Assembly (NCBI RefSeq): GCF_042655305.1
Contig: NZ_JBHSLR010000009.1
Strand: one strand, 5' to 3'
Origin: Arcanobacterium_A bovis
Lineage (GTDB): Bacteria > Actinomycetota > Actinomycetes > Actinomycetales > Actinomycetaceae
DNA: 64,000 bases
A program made the translations under genes and the position numbers. Below are positions 1 to 8,784 of this stretch, in pieces (position 1 is the first letter of the stretch; every line of letters begins with the position of its first letter). The notes under the pieces are model-generated. The model did no database searches and was not told where the DNA came from. It saw only the letters and a list, made by a program, of their open reading frames with translations.

Positions 1-1
1 C

Positions 2-454
2 CTATTCACGTCTCTCGTTGTCAAGGAAGATTCGCTCACGCTTTTTGGTTTTATGGACGACGACGAACGCGCGGTTTTCGAGGTGCTCAACGGGGTTTCG
101 GGTATAGGCCCACGCACCGCTCTGGTAGTGCTGAGTGTGCATAGCCCTGATGATCTGCGCCGTGCGGTACAAAATAAAGATGAAGCAGCGCTCACTCGTG
201 TTTCTGGCATCGGTAAAAAGGGTGCTCAGCGGATGATTCTCGAGATTGGTGACAAGCTCGGCCCAAGTCGCACGGTGATGAGTGAACCTGCGCAATCGAA
301 TGCCTCACCAGATGTTTTGGAGGCTCTGGTGAATCTCGGTTGGCAAGAAAAGGATGCGAGCAGCGCAATCGAAGAAGCGAAAGCGGTCAGCCCTGATGCT
401 ACCGTCGCGCAACTGCTGCGTAGTGCATTACAAATTTTGGGAAGTCGGCGATAA
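2..454 (+). CDS. ruvA: Holliday junction helicase subunit RuvA, 5' end cut off by the window
   Basis: RuvA binds the four-way Holliday junction as a tetramer and loads the RuvB motor. The open frame runs in from the window edge. Residues before the first internal Met (position 53) continue the family sequence, ending the OB-fold domain with LVVKED...LFGF, so the ATG at 53 is not the true start. Two helix-hairpin-helix motifs follow (GVSGIGPRTALVVL and RVSGIGKKGAQRMI), which contact DNA. The last 50 or so residues form domain III, which binds RuvB (SPDVLEALVNLGW). The stop lies 2 nt before ruvB, so the two are co-transcribed. ruvC probably lies upstream, outside the window. Confidence 0.97.
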   Translation, partial: LFTSLVVKEDSLTLFGFMDDDERAVFEVLNGVSGIGPRTALVVLSVHSPDDLRRAVQNKDEAALTRVSGIGKKGAQRMILEIGDKLGPSRTVMSEPAQSNASPDVLEALVNLGWQEKDASSAIEEAKAVSPDATVAQLLRSALQILGSRR

Positions 455-456
455 CA

Positions 457-1473
457 GTGAGCCAGTGGGATATTACCAATTTAGATGCCAGTGATACTGA
501 ACGTGCCCAAGAAGCAGCGCTACGCCCGAAACGGCTGGTGGAATTCGTGGGGCAAGAAGTCGTGCGAAATCAGCTCTCGCTCGTTTTAGATGCAGCAATT
601 GCCCGTGGAAACGCTCCTGATCACGTGTTGCTTTCTGGGCCTCCAGGGCTAGGAAAGACTACTTTGGCAATGATTATTGCCGCCGAAGTCAACGGATCTT
701 TGCGGCTGACATCTGGCCCAGCAATTCAGCATCCTGGTGATTTAGCTGCAGTATTATCCTCGCTTCAAGAAGGTGACGTGCTCTTCATCGACGAGATTCA
801 TCGTTTGGCACGCACCGCTGAGGAAATGCTGTACTTGGCAATGGAAGATTTCCGAGTTGATGTGATGGTTGGCAAAGGTCCAGGTGCTACATCAATTCCG
901 CTGCCATTGCCGTCATTTACCGTGGTTGGTGCAACCACTCGAGCAGGTTTGTTGCCTGCACCTTTGCGCGATCGATTTGGTTTTACGGCTCATCTTGATT
1001 ACTACCAAAATTCAGAATTAGCGCAAATAGTTTCTGCTAATGCGATCAAACTGGATGCTGTTTTGAACGACGACGCAGCCCAAGAAATTGCCTCACGCTC
1101 ACGCGGCACGCCGCGTATTGCGAACCGGTTGTTGCGCCGCGTGCAAGATTGGGCGCAAGTGCGTGGAAACGGCATTCTCGATTTGGAGGCGGCGCGAGCG
1201 GCTCTCGACGTATTTGAAGTTGATGCCCGCGGTCTTGATCGTCTTGATCGTTCAATGCTCGAAGCAGTGTGTTTACGTTTTAATGGCGGACCAGTTGGGC
1301 TAACCACTTTAGCTGTTTCTGTAGGGGAGGAACCCGAGACTGTGGAGACGGTTGCCGAGCCATACTTGGTGCGTGAGGGCTTCTTGGTGCGCACACCGCG
1401 AGGACGAATGGCGACGGCGTTGGCATGGAAACATTTGGGACTGATACCACCAGAAGAAACACTTTTTAGTTGA
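457..1473 (+). CDS. ruvB: Holliday junction branch migration ATPase RuvB
   Basis: Hexameric AAA+ motor that drives branch migration with RuvA during recombinational repair. The 338-residue protein has normal length. Visible motifs are Walker A GPPGLGKT (61-68), Walker B FIDEIH (110-115), the sensor/arginine-finger region GATTRAGLL...LRDRFG (158-174) and a C-terminal winged helix that binds DNA. It starts with GTG 2 nt after the ruvA stop, which suggests translational coupling. Position between ruvA and the yajC-secDF group is typical of actinobacteria. Confidence 0.98.
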   Translation: MSQWDITNLDASDTERAQEAALRPKRLVEFVGQEVVRNQLSLVLDAAIARGNAPDHVLLSGPPGLGKTTLAMIIAAEVNGSLRLTSGPAIQHPGDLAAVLSSLQEGDVLFIDEIHRLARTAEEMLYLAMEDFRVDVMVGKGPGATSIPLPLPSFTVVGATTRAGLLPAPLRDRFGFTAHLDYYQNSELAQIVSANAIKLDAVLNDDAAQEIASRSRGTPRIANRLLRRVQDWAQVRGNGILDLEAARAALDVFEVDARGLDRLDRSMLEAVCLRFNGGPVGLTTLAVSVGEEPETVETVAEPYLVREGFLVRTPRGRMATALAWKHLGLIPPEETLFS

Positions 1474-1531
1474 TGGAAAAAACGAGTAAAGTGATCAATG
1501 ATAATTTTGAACATTCTACGGAGACACATCT

Positions 1532-1918
1532 ATGCCAGGAATTGAAATCTTAATCTTGCTTGTGATCATGGTCGGATTTATCTGGTTCATGAACGCAGGT
1601 GCCAAGAAAGCACAGCGTGCTCAGCTGGAACAGCGCGACAAAGCTATCGCAGTGGGAAACAATGTTGTGACCACATCGGGATTCTTTGGGCGCATCGTTG
1701 ATATAGATGGTGACGCCGTAACGCTTGAGTCGCCCAGTGGCGACGAGACGGTTTGGCTCAGAACGTCAATTATGGCGGAAATGAATATACCGGTTGCAGA
1801 AATTAGCGAAGAAGATGCAGCGCTCATTGACGAATCAGCTGAGGAAATGCCTGCGGATAACGACGCAGTTATTGAAAAGCCAGTGGCTGATACTCCGGTG
1901 GAACGCACTGATAACTGA
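1532..1918 (+). CDS. yajC: Preprotein translocase subunit YajC
   Basis: Small accessory subunit of the SecDF-YajC complex, which assists SecYEG export. The 128-residue protein has one N-terminal membrane helix (about 4-20), then a basic segment (AKKAQRAQ), the conserved soluble part with VVTTSGFFGRIVDIDGD, and an acidic tail rich in Glu and Asp. The ATG follows a purine-rich ACGGAGACA site. It lies between ruvB and secD on the same strand and is probably in their operon. Confidence 0.95.
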   Translation: MPGIEILILLVIMVGFIWFMNAGAKKAQRAQLEQRDKAIAVGNNVVTTSGFFGRIVDIDGDAVTLESPSGDETVWLRTSIMAEMNIPVAEISEEDAALIDESAEEMPADNDAVIEKPVADTPVERTDN

Positions 1919-1981
1919 AAATTCTGACAAAACTAAAAGATTTCCATCAGAACAAATCTGAACAAGAGAAAAGACAATTTC

Positions 1982-3928
1982 GTGTCGAAAAATAGAGTAA
2001 TGGAGAGGCAGACATCGCGTAACAAGCGACTGTTGGTGCTTTTCGTATTAATGATTGCCCTCATTGGTTCACTTTTTGCGGGCACACTTAAGGGAACGCA
2101 ATCGCGGTTCACGCCTTCCTTGGCACTTGACCTCGAAGGTGGAACCCAGATCATTTTGACCCCAGTGGCAACAGATGGCTCGGAAGTTACCGAATCTGAT
2201 GTGTCTCAGGCAATCGAAATTATTCGCCAGCGTGTGGATGCGTCGGGTGTTGCAGAAGCAGAAATCAGTGCTCAGGGCGGAAAAAATATCGTGGTTGCTT
2301 TGCCAGGAAACCCGAGCAAGGAAACCTTAGATTTGGTTCGTACATCTGCAGTTTTGCGCTTGCGTCCGGTGCTCTCGGTCATGGCGCCAAAGGCTTTAAC
2401 TGCAGATGATATCGCGAAAATGAAACAAGCGCAGGCCAATGGTGGTGCTGCGAATGGGCAAGCTGCTCCGGCTCCTGAAACTCCTGCTCCCAATTTGACT
2501 CCTGAACAGCTTGAACAAGAGATTGTTGCCTTAGCTGATTCCAATAAGGATGGAAAAATTGAGGATGCTCCACAAAGCACTCCGAAAGACTATTCGGATG
2601 ATCTTTGGGTAACTGAAAAGGCGCTCTACGATGCTTTCAAGCTTGAATGTGGCTCAGAAGATGCTCGTTTGCGTGCTACAGCTGACGATCCCAAAAAGGC
2701 TTCGGTAGCTTGTTCCATAACTGGCGAGCAAAAGTACATTCTTGGTCCGGCAGAAATTGAAGGCACGAACTTGACGAAGGCATCGTCGTCGATGGCTACC
2801 GATCAAAAGGGTACTCCAACTGGTGGTTGGGCTGTGAACATGCAGTTCGATTCGGCGGGCGCTAAAGCTTTTGCGGACGTAACAGGGCGCATCTACCAAA
2901 TGCAGTCGCCAAAGAACCAGTTCGCTATCGTGCTTGACGGTCAGGTACTTTCTGCTCCAGTTCCGAATGGTCCGATTTCTGGTGGACAGGCGCAAATCAC
3001 AGGGCATTTCAAAGCCGACGAAGCTGCGGCATTGGCTAACCAGCTCAACTTTGGTTCTTTGCCTTTGAACTTCAATGTGCAATCTGAGGAACAGATTTCG
3101 GCAACACTCGGTGCCGAGCAGCTCCAAGCAGGTCTGATTGCTGGCTTTATTGGTTTGTTGCTGATCGTTTTGTATATGCTTTGGCAATACCACGGTCTGG
3201 GCATTATTGCTGTTGCGTCTATTGTTCTCTCGACAGGTTTGTCCTATCTCGTCATTTGCGCGTTGTCGTGGGGCATGGGATACCGGTTGTCTATGGCAGG
3301 CGTGCTCGGTGTGATTATTTCGATTGGCGTCACAGCCGATTCCTTCATCGTGTACTTCGAACGTATTCGAGATGAAATTCGCGATGGACGCAATATCCAC
3401 TCTGCAATTGAATACGGCTGGGATCGCGCCAAGCGCACGATCATTATTTCCGACTGTGTGAACCTAATTGCGTCGGTTGTGCTTTACATTCTTACCGTTG
3501 GCTCGGTGCGAGGTTTCGCATTCACACTTGGAATCACCACGCTGCTCGATCTGATCGTCGTCATGATGTTCACCTATCCGTTGATGCTACTCGTGATTCG
3601 AACGGCATTCTTTGGAAAGGGCAAGCGTTTCTCTGGTCTGGACATTGAGCGTTTGCGCCATGTTCCGCTATATCGTGGACGCGGCAATTTCGGCGCGAAT
3701 TCCAAAGCGACGGCGTCTTCCGATGAGGTGGCTCTGGCTCAGGCTACGGGGGAAAGCGAGTTGACGCCGTCGGCAGTTGAGACTGAGGAAGCCCCTATAA
3801 AACTACCTGCCGGAAAACCAGGTGAAACGCTGGCTGAACGCCGCGCTCGAGAACGGCGAGAAAAGAAGAAAGCGCAGGCTCAAGAAATGAGCGATACCAA
3901 TAGCGCATCGGAAGGGGAGGAGAACTGA
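1982..3928 (+). CDS. secD: Protein translocase subunit SecD
   Basis: RND-family membrane protein that uses the proton motive force to pull exported proteins through the Sec channel. 648 residues: TM1 at about 17-34, the conserved D1 motif LALDLEGGTQ (47-56), a long extracytoplasmic region with an Ala/Pro/Gln-rich insertion near 145-185, then TM2-TM6 at about 380-545 with the signature GVTADSFIVYFERIRDE. The charged cytoplasmic tail (after about 560, many Glu/Lys/Arg) is longer than in E. coli but common in actinobacteria. GTG start after GAGAAAAG. The stop overlaps the secF start by one base. Confidence 0.97.
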   Translation: MSKNRVMERQTSRNKRLLVLFVLMIALIGSLFAGTLKGTQSRFTPSLALDLEGGTQIILTPVATDGSEVTESDVSQAIEIIRQRVDASGVAEAEISAQGGKNIVVALPGNPSKETLDLVRTSAVLRLRPVLSVMAPKALTADDIAKMKQAQANGGAANGQAAPAPETPAPNLTPEQLEQEIVALADSNKDGKIEDAPQSTPKDYSDDLWVTEKALYDAFKLECGSEDARLRATADDPKKASVACSITGEQKYILGPAEIEGTNLTKASSSMATDQKGTPTGGWAVNMQFDSAGAKAFADVTGRIYQMQSPKNQFAIVLDGQVLSAPVPNGPISGGQAQITGHFKADEAAALANQLNFGSLPLNFNVQSEEQISATLGAEQLQAGLIAGFIGLLLIVLYMLWQYHGLGIIAVASIVLSTGLSYLVICALSWGMGYRLSMAGVLGVIISIGVTADSFIVYFERIRDEIRDGRNIHSAIEYGWDRAKRTIIISDCVNLIASVVLYILTVGSVRGFAFTLGITTLLDLIVVMMFTYPLMLLVIRTAFFGKGKRFSGLDIERLRHVPLYRGRGNFGANSKATASSDEVALAQATGESELTPSAVETEEAPIKLPAGKPGETLAERRARERREKKKAQAQEMSDTNSASEGEEN

Positions 3929-5049
3929 TGTCTGTTTACTCCATTGGTAATGATCTTTACTCCGGTCGCAAATCCTTCAACGTTATTGGTTTGCGCAAAA
4001 TCTGGTTCGGTATCATCATTTTGGCTATTTTGGCGTCGATTACATCGGTGTTCGTAAAGGAGCCAAATCTTGGAATTGAGTTCCGAGGCGGATCGCAGTT
4101 CACAGTGTCGAATACGAAAATTGATTCGCACGACGGCGCTTACAAGGTAATCGCTCAAGTTGGTAAAGACGACGCTCCGCGCGTTTCTTCGTTGGGGTCG
4201 AATTCGATTCGTGTTCAGACCACCTCTTTGGACGATCAATCGACACAGAAGGTCAAAGAAGAACTAGCGAAGGCTTATCAAGTTCCGGAAAAGGAAGTAA
4301 CTTCTACGTTCATTGGTCCATCGTGGGGCAAGGATATCATGGACAAGGCTATCCGAGCCATGATCGTGTTCTTGGTTGCCGTATCGATCGTGTTGATTGC
4401 GTACTTCCGTTCATGGACTATCGCGGTTGGCGCTATCGGAGCACTACTTCATGATTTCGTTGTCACATTGGGTATCTATTGGATTCTTGGTTTGGAGATT
4501 ACTCCGGCCACTATCATCGGTATTCTCACGATTTTGGGCTATTCGCTTTACGATACCGTTGTGGTGTTCGATAAGGTGCGTGAAAACACCCTTGAACTGC
4601 GCAAGCAACGCAAGATTACCTATGAAGAGTCAGCAAACTTGGCTATCAACCAGACTTTGATCCGTTCGATCAACACTTCGATTACCGGACTTTTGCCGGT
4701 TATGGCAGTGCTGTTCATTGGTGTTGGTATTTTCGGTGCTGAAACACTCCGTGATCTCGCATTGGTGATGTTCGTTGGAATGTTGCTCTCGACTCTTTCG
4801 TCGATCTTCATCGCTGCGCCATTGGCTGTTGCTTTGGCTTTGCGCAACGACGATATTGCTGCCCATACCCGTAGCGTATTGGCATCGCGAGGTGAGCTTG
4901 GACATGAAACGTCTAAGGATTTGGAATCAGTAGACGGAGCATCGGAAGAATCGGATATGATTACTGGTGCGCATTTGGACGACCGCGTGGCCGGGCAACA
5001 CAAAGGCAATTCTGCTCAGCCGAAAAAGCGAAAGAAGAGGAATCGATGA
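3928..5049 (+). CDS. secF: Protein translocase subunit SecF
   Basis: Partner of SecD in the SecDF-YajC complex. 373 residues with TM1 at about 25-43, the conserved LGIEFRGGSQF motif (48-58), an extracytoplasmic domain, and five further membrane helices from about 137 to 305, including the family signature LTILGYSLYDTVVVFDKVREN. The cytoplasmic tail ends in a run of Lys/Arg. The start codon shares its A with the secD stop, and its own stop overlaps the apt start (ATGA), so secD-secF-apt are translationally coupled. Confidence 0.97.
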   Translation: MSVYSIGNDLYSGRKSFNVIGLRKIWFGIIILAILASITSVFVKEPNLGIEFRGGSQFTVSNTKIDSHDGAYKVIAQVGKDDAPRVSSLGSNSIRVQTTSLDDQSTQKVKEELAKAYQVPEKEVTSTFIGPSWGKDIMDKAIRAMIVFLVAVSIVLIAYFRSWTIAVGAIGALLHDFVVTLGIYWILGLEITPATIIGILTILGYSLYDTVVVFDKVRENTLELRKQRKITYEESANLAINQTLIRSINTSITGLLPVMAVLFIGVGIFGAETLRDLALVMFVGMLLSTLSSIFIAAPLAVALALRNDDIAAHTRSVLASRGELGHETSKDLESVDGASEESDMITGAHLDDRVAGQHKGNSAQPKKRKKRNR

Positions 5050-5597
5050 TGGGTGAGAACCTGATTTTTCCCAAGGACACTGTTGAACTCGTTGAATCAC
5101 ACGTGCGTGAAGTGAGTGATTTTCCCGCTCCAGGTGTTCTTTTCCGAGACATCACTCCTCTGATTGCCGATGCACATGCATTCGGACAGTTGATTGAAAT
5201 TCTTGCTGATCGTTACCGCGGCAAGGTTGATGCGGTTGCTGGTCTTGAATCGAGAGGTTTTATCCTCGGCGCTCCATTGGCGGTTGCCATGGGCGTTGGA
5301 ATGCTGACGATTCGTAAGGCAGGCCGATTGCCTGGACCAGTAGTTGGAGTGGACTACGATCTTGAATACGGTTCGGCTCGCATGGAGTTGCAACCATTCA
5401 CAGTCGAAGACGGAATGCGCGTGCTCGTAATTGACGACGTGTTGGCAACTGGCGGTACTGCTGCTGCCGCATTTGATCTCATCGAACAAGCAGGTGGCGT
5501 TCCAGCTGCGTTGTGTGTTCTGCTCGAGCTAACTGACTTGGGCGGACGTGAACGACTGGGTGAAAAGATTCCAATCGAATCAGTTCTTAGTTACTGA
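5046..5597 (+). CDS. apt: Adenine phosphoribosyltransferase
   Basis: Converts adenine and PRPP to AMP in purine salvage. 183 residues, normal for the family. The PRPP-binding signature VIDDVLATGGTA lies at about 128-139 and the class motif FRDITPLI at 33-40. The secF stop overlaps the first ATG (5046). A second ATG directly follows at 5049, and which one is used cannot be decided. A strong hairpin terminator follows, so apt ends the ruv-sec-apt transcription unit. secF-apt-rel is a common actinobacterial order. Confidence 0.96.
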   Translation: MMGENLIFPKDTVELVESHVREVSDFPAPGVLFRDITPLIADAHAFGQLIEILADRYRGKVDAVAGLESRGFILGAPLAVAMGVGMLTIRKAGRLPGPVVGVDYDLEYGSARMELQPFTVEDGMRVLVIDDVLATGGTAAAAFDLIEQAGGVPAALCVLLELTDLGGRERLGEKIPIESVLSY

Positions 5598-5639
5598 AAA
5601 TACAGAGCACGGGCAGGGGACTGCCCGTGCTCTGTATTT
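5598..5639 (+). terminator. Intrinsic terminator after apt
   Basis: Perfect 19-bp inverted repeat (5598-5616 and 5621-5639) with a GGGA loop, G+C-rich in the middle and flanked by A and T runs. It begins directly after the apt stop codon. Confidence 0.9.
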
Positions 5640-5763
5640 AGGCAGGTGATCTCTTGGGAGTATTCGGCCTTTATGCCAGTGATTGTATTGCCGATGAGTC
5701 AATGCCGGAGTCTTGGTTGATGAAACTCTTAAGTTTGAAATTTTATTCGGGGAGAAATTCCCG

Positions 5764-5791
5764 TAAAATCACAGCATGGTAGGTGGAAATA
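5764..5791 (+). promoter_or_regulatory. Probable rel promoter -10 box and double start site
   Basis: TAAAAT at 5764-5769 lies 6 nt before ATG 5776, the spacing expected for a leaderless transcript. Fifteen bases further on, in frame, ATG 5791 is preceded by AGGTGG. A transcript starting near 5776 could therefore be read from either codon. No clear -35 box is visible. Confidence 0.45.
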
Positions 5792-8082
5792 TGTCGGAGA
5801 ATCACGGGGGATCGCGATTTCGATCCAAGTATTCATGGTTGAGTAAGCGCGAATCAATCGTGATTCCTGATGCCCTGTCCGATATTTTTGAAGCCATTTC
5901 TGATCGATCGCTAAACTCTGAACGCATTATTCATGCTTATGAGGTCGCAAAACACTGCCATGAAGGCCAAAAGCGCAAATCGGGCGAACCTTATATCACT
6001 CATCCCATTGCGGTTTGCGAAATCCTTGCCGAGCTAGGAATGGACGAGGACACCCTCGTCGCAGCGCTCCTTCACGATACCGTTGAGGATACCGGTTATA
6101 CGCTCAAAGAAGTCACAAAAGAATTTGGCGAAACAGTAGCATTGCTTGTTGACGGAGTGACGAAGCTCGACAAAGTGGAATTTGGCGAGGCGGCCCAAGC
6201 CGAGACTGTGCGAAAAATGGTCGTGGCTATGGCTAAAGACATTCGTGTATTGCTCATTAAATTGGGAGATCGCCTCCACAATGCTCGCACGTGGGGCTAT
6301 GTTGAGTCCTCATCGGCAGCCAAGAAAGCTCGCGAGACTTTGGAGATCTACGCGCCTCTTGCACATCGGCTTGGCATGAACTCCATTAAATGGGAACTGG
6401 AAGATCTTTCATTTAAGACTCTCTACCCAGCGGTATATTCGGAAATCGAGCGCATGGTGGTAGATCGTAGTCCAGAACGAGTCGCCTATATTGAAAATAT
6501 TAAGAAAGCACTGGAATCGGAGCTGGCACGTGCAAAGGTCGAGTGTACAATCTCTGGTAGGCCGAAGCACTACTATTCGATTTATCAGAAAATGATCTTG
6601 CGCGGGCGCGATTTTGAAGATATTTATGATCTCATCGGTGTGCGTGTGCTCGTCAATGAAGTGCAGGACTGCTACACAGCTTTGGGCGTTGCGAACTCTA
6701 TTTTTACCCCGATTCAGGGGCGTATTAAGGATTATATTGCCAGCCCTAAATTTAACTTCTATCAATCAATCCACACCTCGGTGATCGGGCCGAATGGCAA
6801 AACTGTAGAGATTCAGATTCGCACCTACGATATGCACCGACGCGCCGAGTTTGGCGTCGCTGCGCACTGGCGTTACAAAGAGAATCCCAACAAGAAGAGC
6901 GGAAACGTTGAAACTAGCGCTGAAGACACTCAGCTTGAATGGCTTCGTCAGCTGGTGGATTGGCAGCGCGACACAGCTGATCCTGCGGAGTTCCTCGATT
7001 CGCTCCGTTATGAGATGTCCGGGCATCAAGTATATGTGTTCACGCCCAAGGGTGAAGTAATGGAGCTGGCAGCGGGAGCGACGCCGGTCGATTTCGCTTA
7101 TGCTGTTCACACCGAAGTCGGGCACAAAACAGTTGGTGCGAAAGTCAATGATCGTCTCGTGACTCTTGACCATCGGCTTGAATCTGGCGATACGGTTGAG
7201 ATCATCACGGCTAAGTCTGATGACGCTGGTCCATCACAAGGATGGATGGATTTCGTTGCCACTCCACGTGCCCGTGCGAAGATCAAATCGTGGTTCACTC
7301 GAAACCGCCGCGATGAAGCGATAGAGATTGGCAAAGAGAAGCTTGCTAAAACGATTCGTCGGAAGAACGAGCCTGTTCAGCGTCTGATGTCCCATGAGAC
7401 GTTAAAGGCTGTGGCGCAAGATTTCTCGCGAACTGATGTTTCGGATCTGTATTCGGCAATTGGTGAAGGATCGATTTCTGCTGAAACAGTGGTGCGCCGA
7501 ATTATTTCCTCGCAAGGTGGCCAAGCCGGCGTCGAAGAGACGATGTCGGAAGCTGTAACGCCTACGCGTATCCAACACCGCCGCGAGGGTAACGCCTCGT
7601 CTGCCGTCGTCGTATCGAATCTTGACGACGTCGATGTGCTCGTCAAGCTTGCAAAGTGCTGTACGCCAGTGCCTCCGGACGCCATCGTTGGTTTCGTGAC
7701 GCGTGGAAAAGGGATTTCTGTTCATCGTGCCGACTGCCCGAATGTGGACTCCTTGCGCCGTGAGCCTGATCGCTTTATTGATATTGCTTGGGACGGCACG
7801 CCAGAAGGCATATTCCTTGTGCAAGTGCAGATCGAAGCTCTCGATAGGAAAGGCCTGTTGGCTGACATCACGAAGGCTTTGAGTGAGCACGATATTAATA
7901 TGATTTCTGGATCAATTAATACCTCAAGTGAGCGACTCGCTCGGTCGAATTTCATTTTTGAGATCTCTGATCCACGCCATCTTGATCGGGTGCTGAAGGA
8001 ACTGCGCAAGATTGAGGGTGTTTACGACGCCTATCGTGTTACGGCGTCGAAGAAGGATGCACACCGGCGGGTCTTGCCATAA
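5776..8082 (+). CDS. rel: Bifunctional (p)ppGpp synthetase/hydrolase Rel
   Basis: Makes and degrades the stringent-response alarmone (p)ppGpp. 768 residues from ATG 5776, or 763 from ATG 5791, which has a better ribosome site. Domains in order: HD hydrolase with HDTVED (100-105) intact, synthetase with RPKHYYSIYQKM and RDFEDIYDLIGVRV (about 262-290), TGS domain (VYVFTPKGEVMEL, from about 422), the zinc-finger/helical region with KCCTPVPPD, and a C-terminal ACT domain (about 695-768). The basic RDFED synthetase loop and intact HD motif point to a bifunctional Rel, as in most actinobacteria, rather than a RelA/SpoT pair. Its 3' end overlaps the convergent gene by 44 nt. Confidence 0.97.
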   Translation: MVGGNMSENHGGSRFRSKYSWLSKRESIVIPDALSDIFEAISDRSLNSERIIHAYEVAKHCHEGQKRKSGEPYITHPIAVCEILAELGMDEDTLVAALLHDTVEDTGYTLKEVTKEFGETVALLVDGVTKLDKVEFGEAAQAETVRKMVVAMAKDIRVLLIKLGDRLHNARTWGYVESSSAAKKARETLEIYAPLAHRLGMNSIKWELEDLSFKTLYPAVYSEIERMVVDRSPERVAYIENIKKALESELARAKVECTISGRPKHYYSIYQKMILRGRDFEDIYDLIGVRVLVNEVQDCYTALGVANSIFTPIQGRIKDYIASPKFNFYQSIHTSVIGPNGKTVEIQIRTYDMHRRAEFGVAAHWRYKENPNKKSGNVETSAEDTQLEWLRQLVDWQRDTADPAEFLDSLRYEMSGHQVYVFTPKGEVMELAAGATPVDFAYAVHTEVGHKTVGAKVNDRLVTLDHRLESGDTVEIITAKSDDAGPSQGWMDFVATPRARAKIKSWFTRNRRDEAIEIGKEKLAKTIRRKNEPVQRLMSHETLKAVAQDFSRTDVSDLYSAIGEGSISAETVVRRIISSQGGQAGVEETMSEAVTPTRIQHRREGNASSAVVVSNLDDVDVLVKLAKCCTPVPPDAIVGFVTRGKGISVHRADCPNVDSLRREPDRFIDIAWDGTPEGIFLVQVQIEALDRKGLLADITKALSEHDINMISGSINTSSERLARSNFIFEISDPRHLDRVLKELRKIEGVYDAYRVTASKKDAHRRVLP

Positions 8083-8638
8083 GCGATGTGTCGCTGTGGT
8101 TGGGGCGATTATAGGAGAATATGTCGCTTGGGAGCTGGGAGAGTACCGCTTGCACCCGTTTCTTGCCTGCCACTGAACGGATGCGTTCAAGGCAATCGAG
8201 CATTCGTTCGTAACGAGCGCCTGCGCGTAGAAGTGAAGGTAAATACCCGATTCCCGACTCTAAGTCTTCAAGAAGGAGATCAACGGCAGTTCGATCGCAG
8301 TCTGTGACGAACACATTGCCTAACTTGAGAATATTGTGGGATTGAATCCTGCGGCGTGGGCCAGTGTTGCGATATTTCGAGTCTAAACGTACGGTACGAG
8401 GGCCACGCACGAGAGTAACAGGAGCAATGCCAGTATGTATCCACAGCGCCGAGCGTGCGCTGAGGATATCTCCTTCGTGAGTGATGGACTGATGCGCATA
8501 AGCGCGCAATGTTGGAGTGATGCAATAATTTAGATCTGCAAAGATTCCAGGTAAAAGCTCAAGATATTGATCGTCGCTGAGTCGACATTCATTGAGCTGT
8601 GCTAGGTTTTTGGCTTCGATAAGCGGGAATGTGATCAT
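8039..8638 (-). CDS. AbiEi-like (type IV antitoxin family) protein
   Basis: 199 residues. The layout resembles the actinobacterial AbiEi-like proteins: a segment with SARSALWIHTGIAP, a middle beta-rich part, the family-type motif GNVFVTDCDRTAVDLL (about 108-123), then a helical C-terminus. Such proteins are annotated as putative type IV antitoxins, but many are solitary with unknown function, and no AbiEii-like nucleotidyltransferase toxin is adjacent. The start is ATG at 8638 with a weak ribosome site. The last 44 nt overlap the end of rel on the opposite strand, so the C-terminus is constrained by rel. Family assignment is by pattern only. Confidence 0.65.
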   Translation of the reverse strand: MITFPLIEAKNLAQLNECRLSDDQYLELLPGIFADLNYCITPTLRAYAHQSITHEGDILSARSALWIHTGIAPVTLVRGPRTVRLDSKYRNTGPRRRIQSHNILKLGNVFVTDCDRTAVDLLLEDLESGIGYLPSLLRAGARYERMLDCLERIRSVAGKKRVQAVLSQLPSDIFSYNRPNHSDTSLMARPAGVHPSSTP

Positions 8639-8665
8639 GAAGCAGGTATATCAAAATCCGCCATT

Positions 8666-8709
8666 GGCTTGGGGGTGGTTTCCACAGCTGTGGAAACCAC
8701 CCCCAAGCC
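8666..8709. terminator. 44-bp perfect palindrome, likely a bidirectional terminator
   Basis: Two 22-nt arms (8666-8687 and 8688-8709) are exact reverse complements with no spacer, centred on TTTCCACAGCTGTGGAAA and flanked by GGGGGTGG. No long T run follows on either strand. It is the first of two adjacent hairpins downstream of the minus-strand DUF349 gene. It shares the block TTGGGGGTGGTTT with the terminator at 59446-59502. Confidence 0.6.
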
Positions 8710-8716
8710 CGACTTC

Positions 8717-8760
8717 GGTGGGTTGGTGAACAGGGAAAATGCCCTGTTCGCCAACCCACC
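8717..8760 (-). terminator. Hairpin terminator after the DUF349 gene
   Basis: 19-nt arms at 8717-8735 and 8742-8760 with one G-T mismatch and a 6-nt loop (AAAATG). It lies 24 nt downstream of the minus-strand DUF349 stop codon. Confidence 0.65.
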
Positions 8761-8784
8761 ATATAAATATCTAGTTAGCTCTAG

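Noticed and set aside
1002..1529. 175-residue minus-strand ORF opposite ruvB
   Set aside because: Low-complexity basic composition typical of an antisense shadow frame, with no recognisable motif.
2654..3400. 248-residue minus-strand ORF opposite secD
   Set aside because: Rich in His, Arg and Asn without any domain; a shadow of the secD coding frame.
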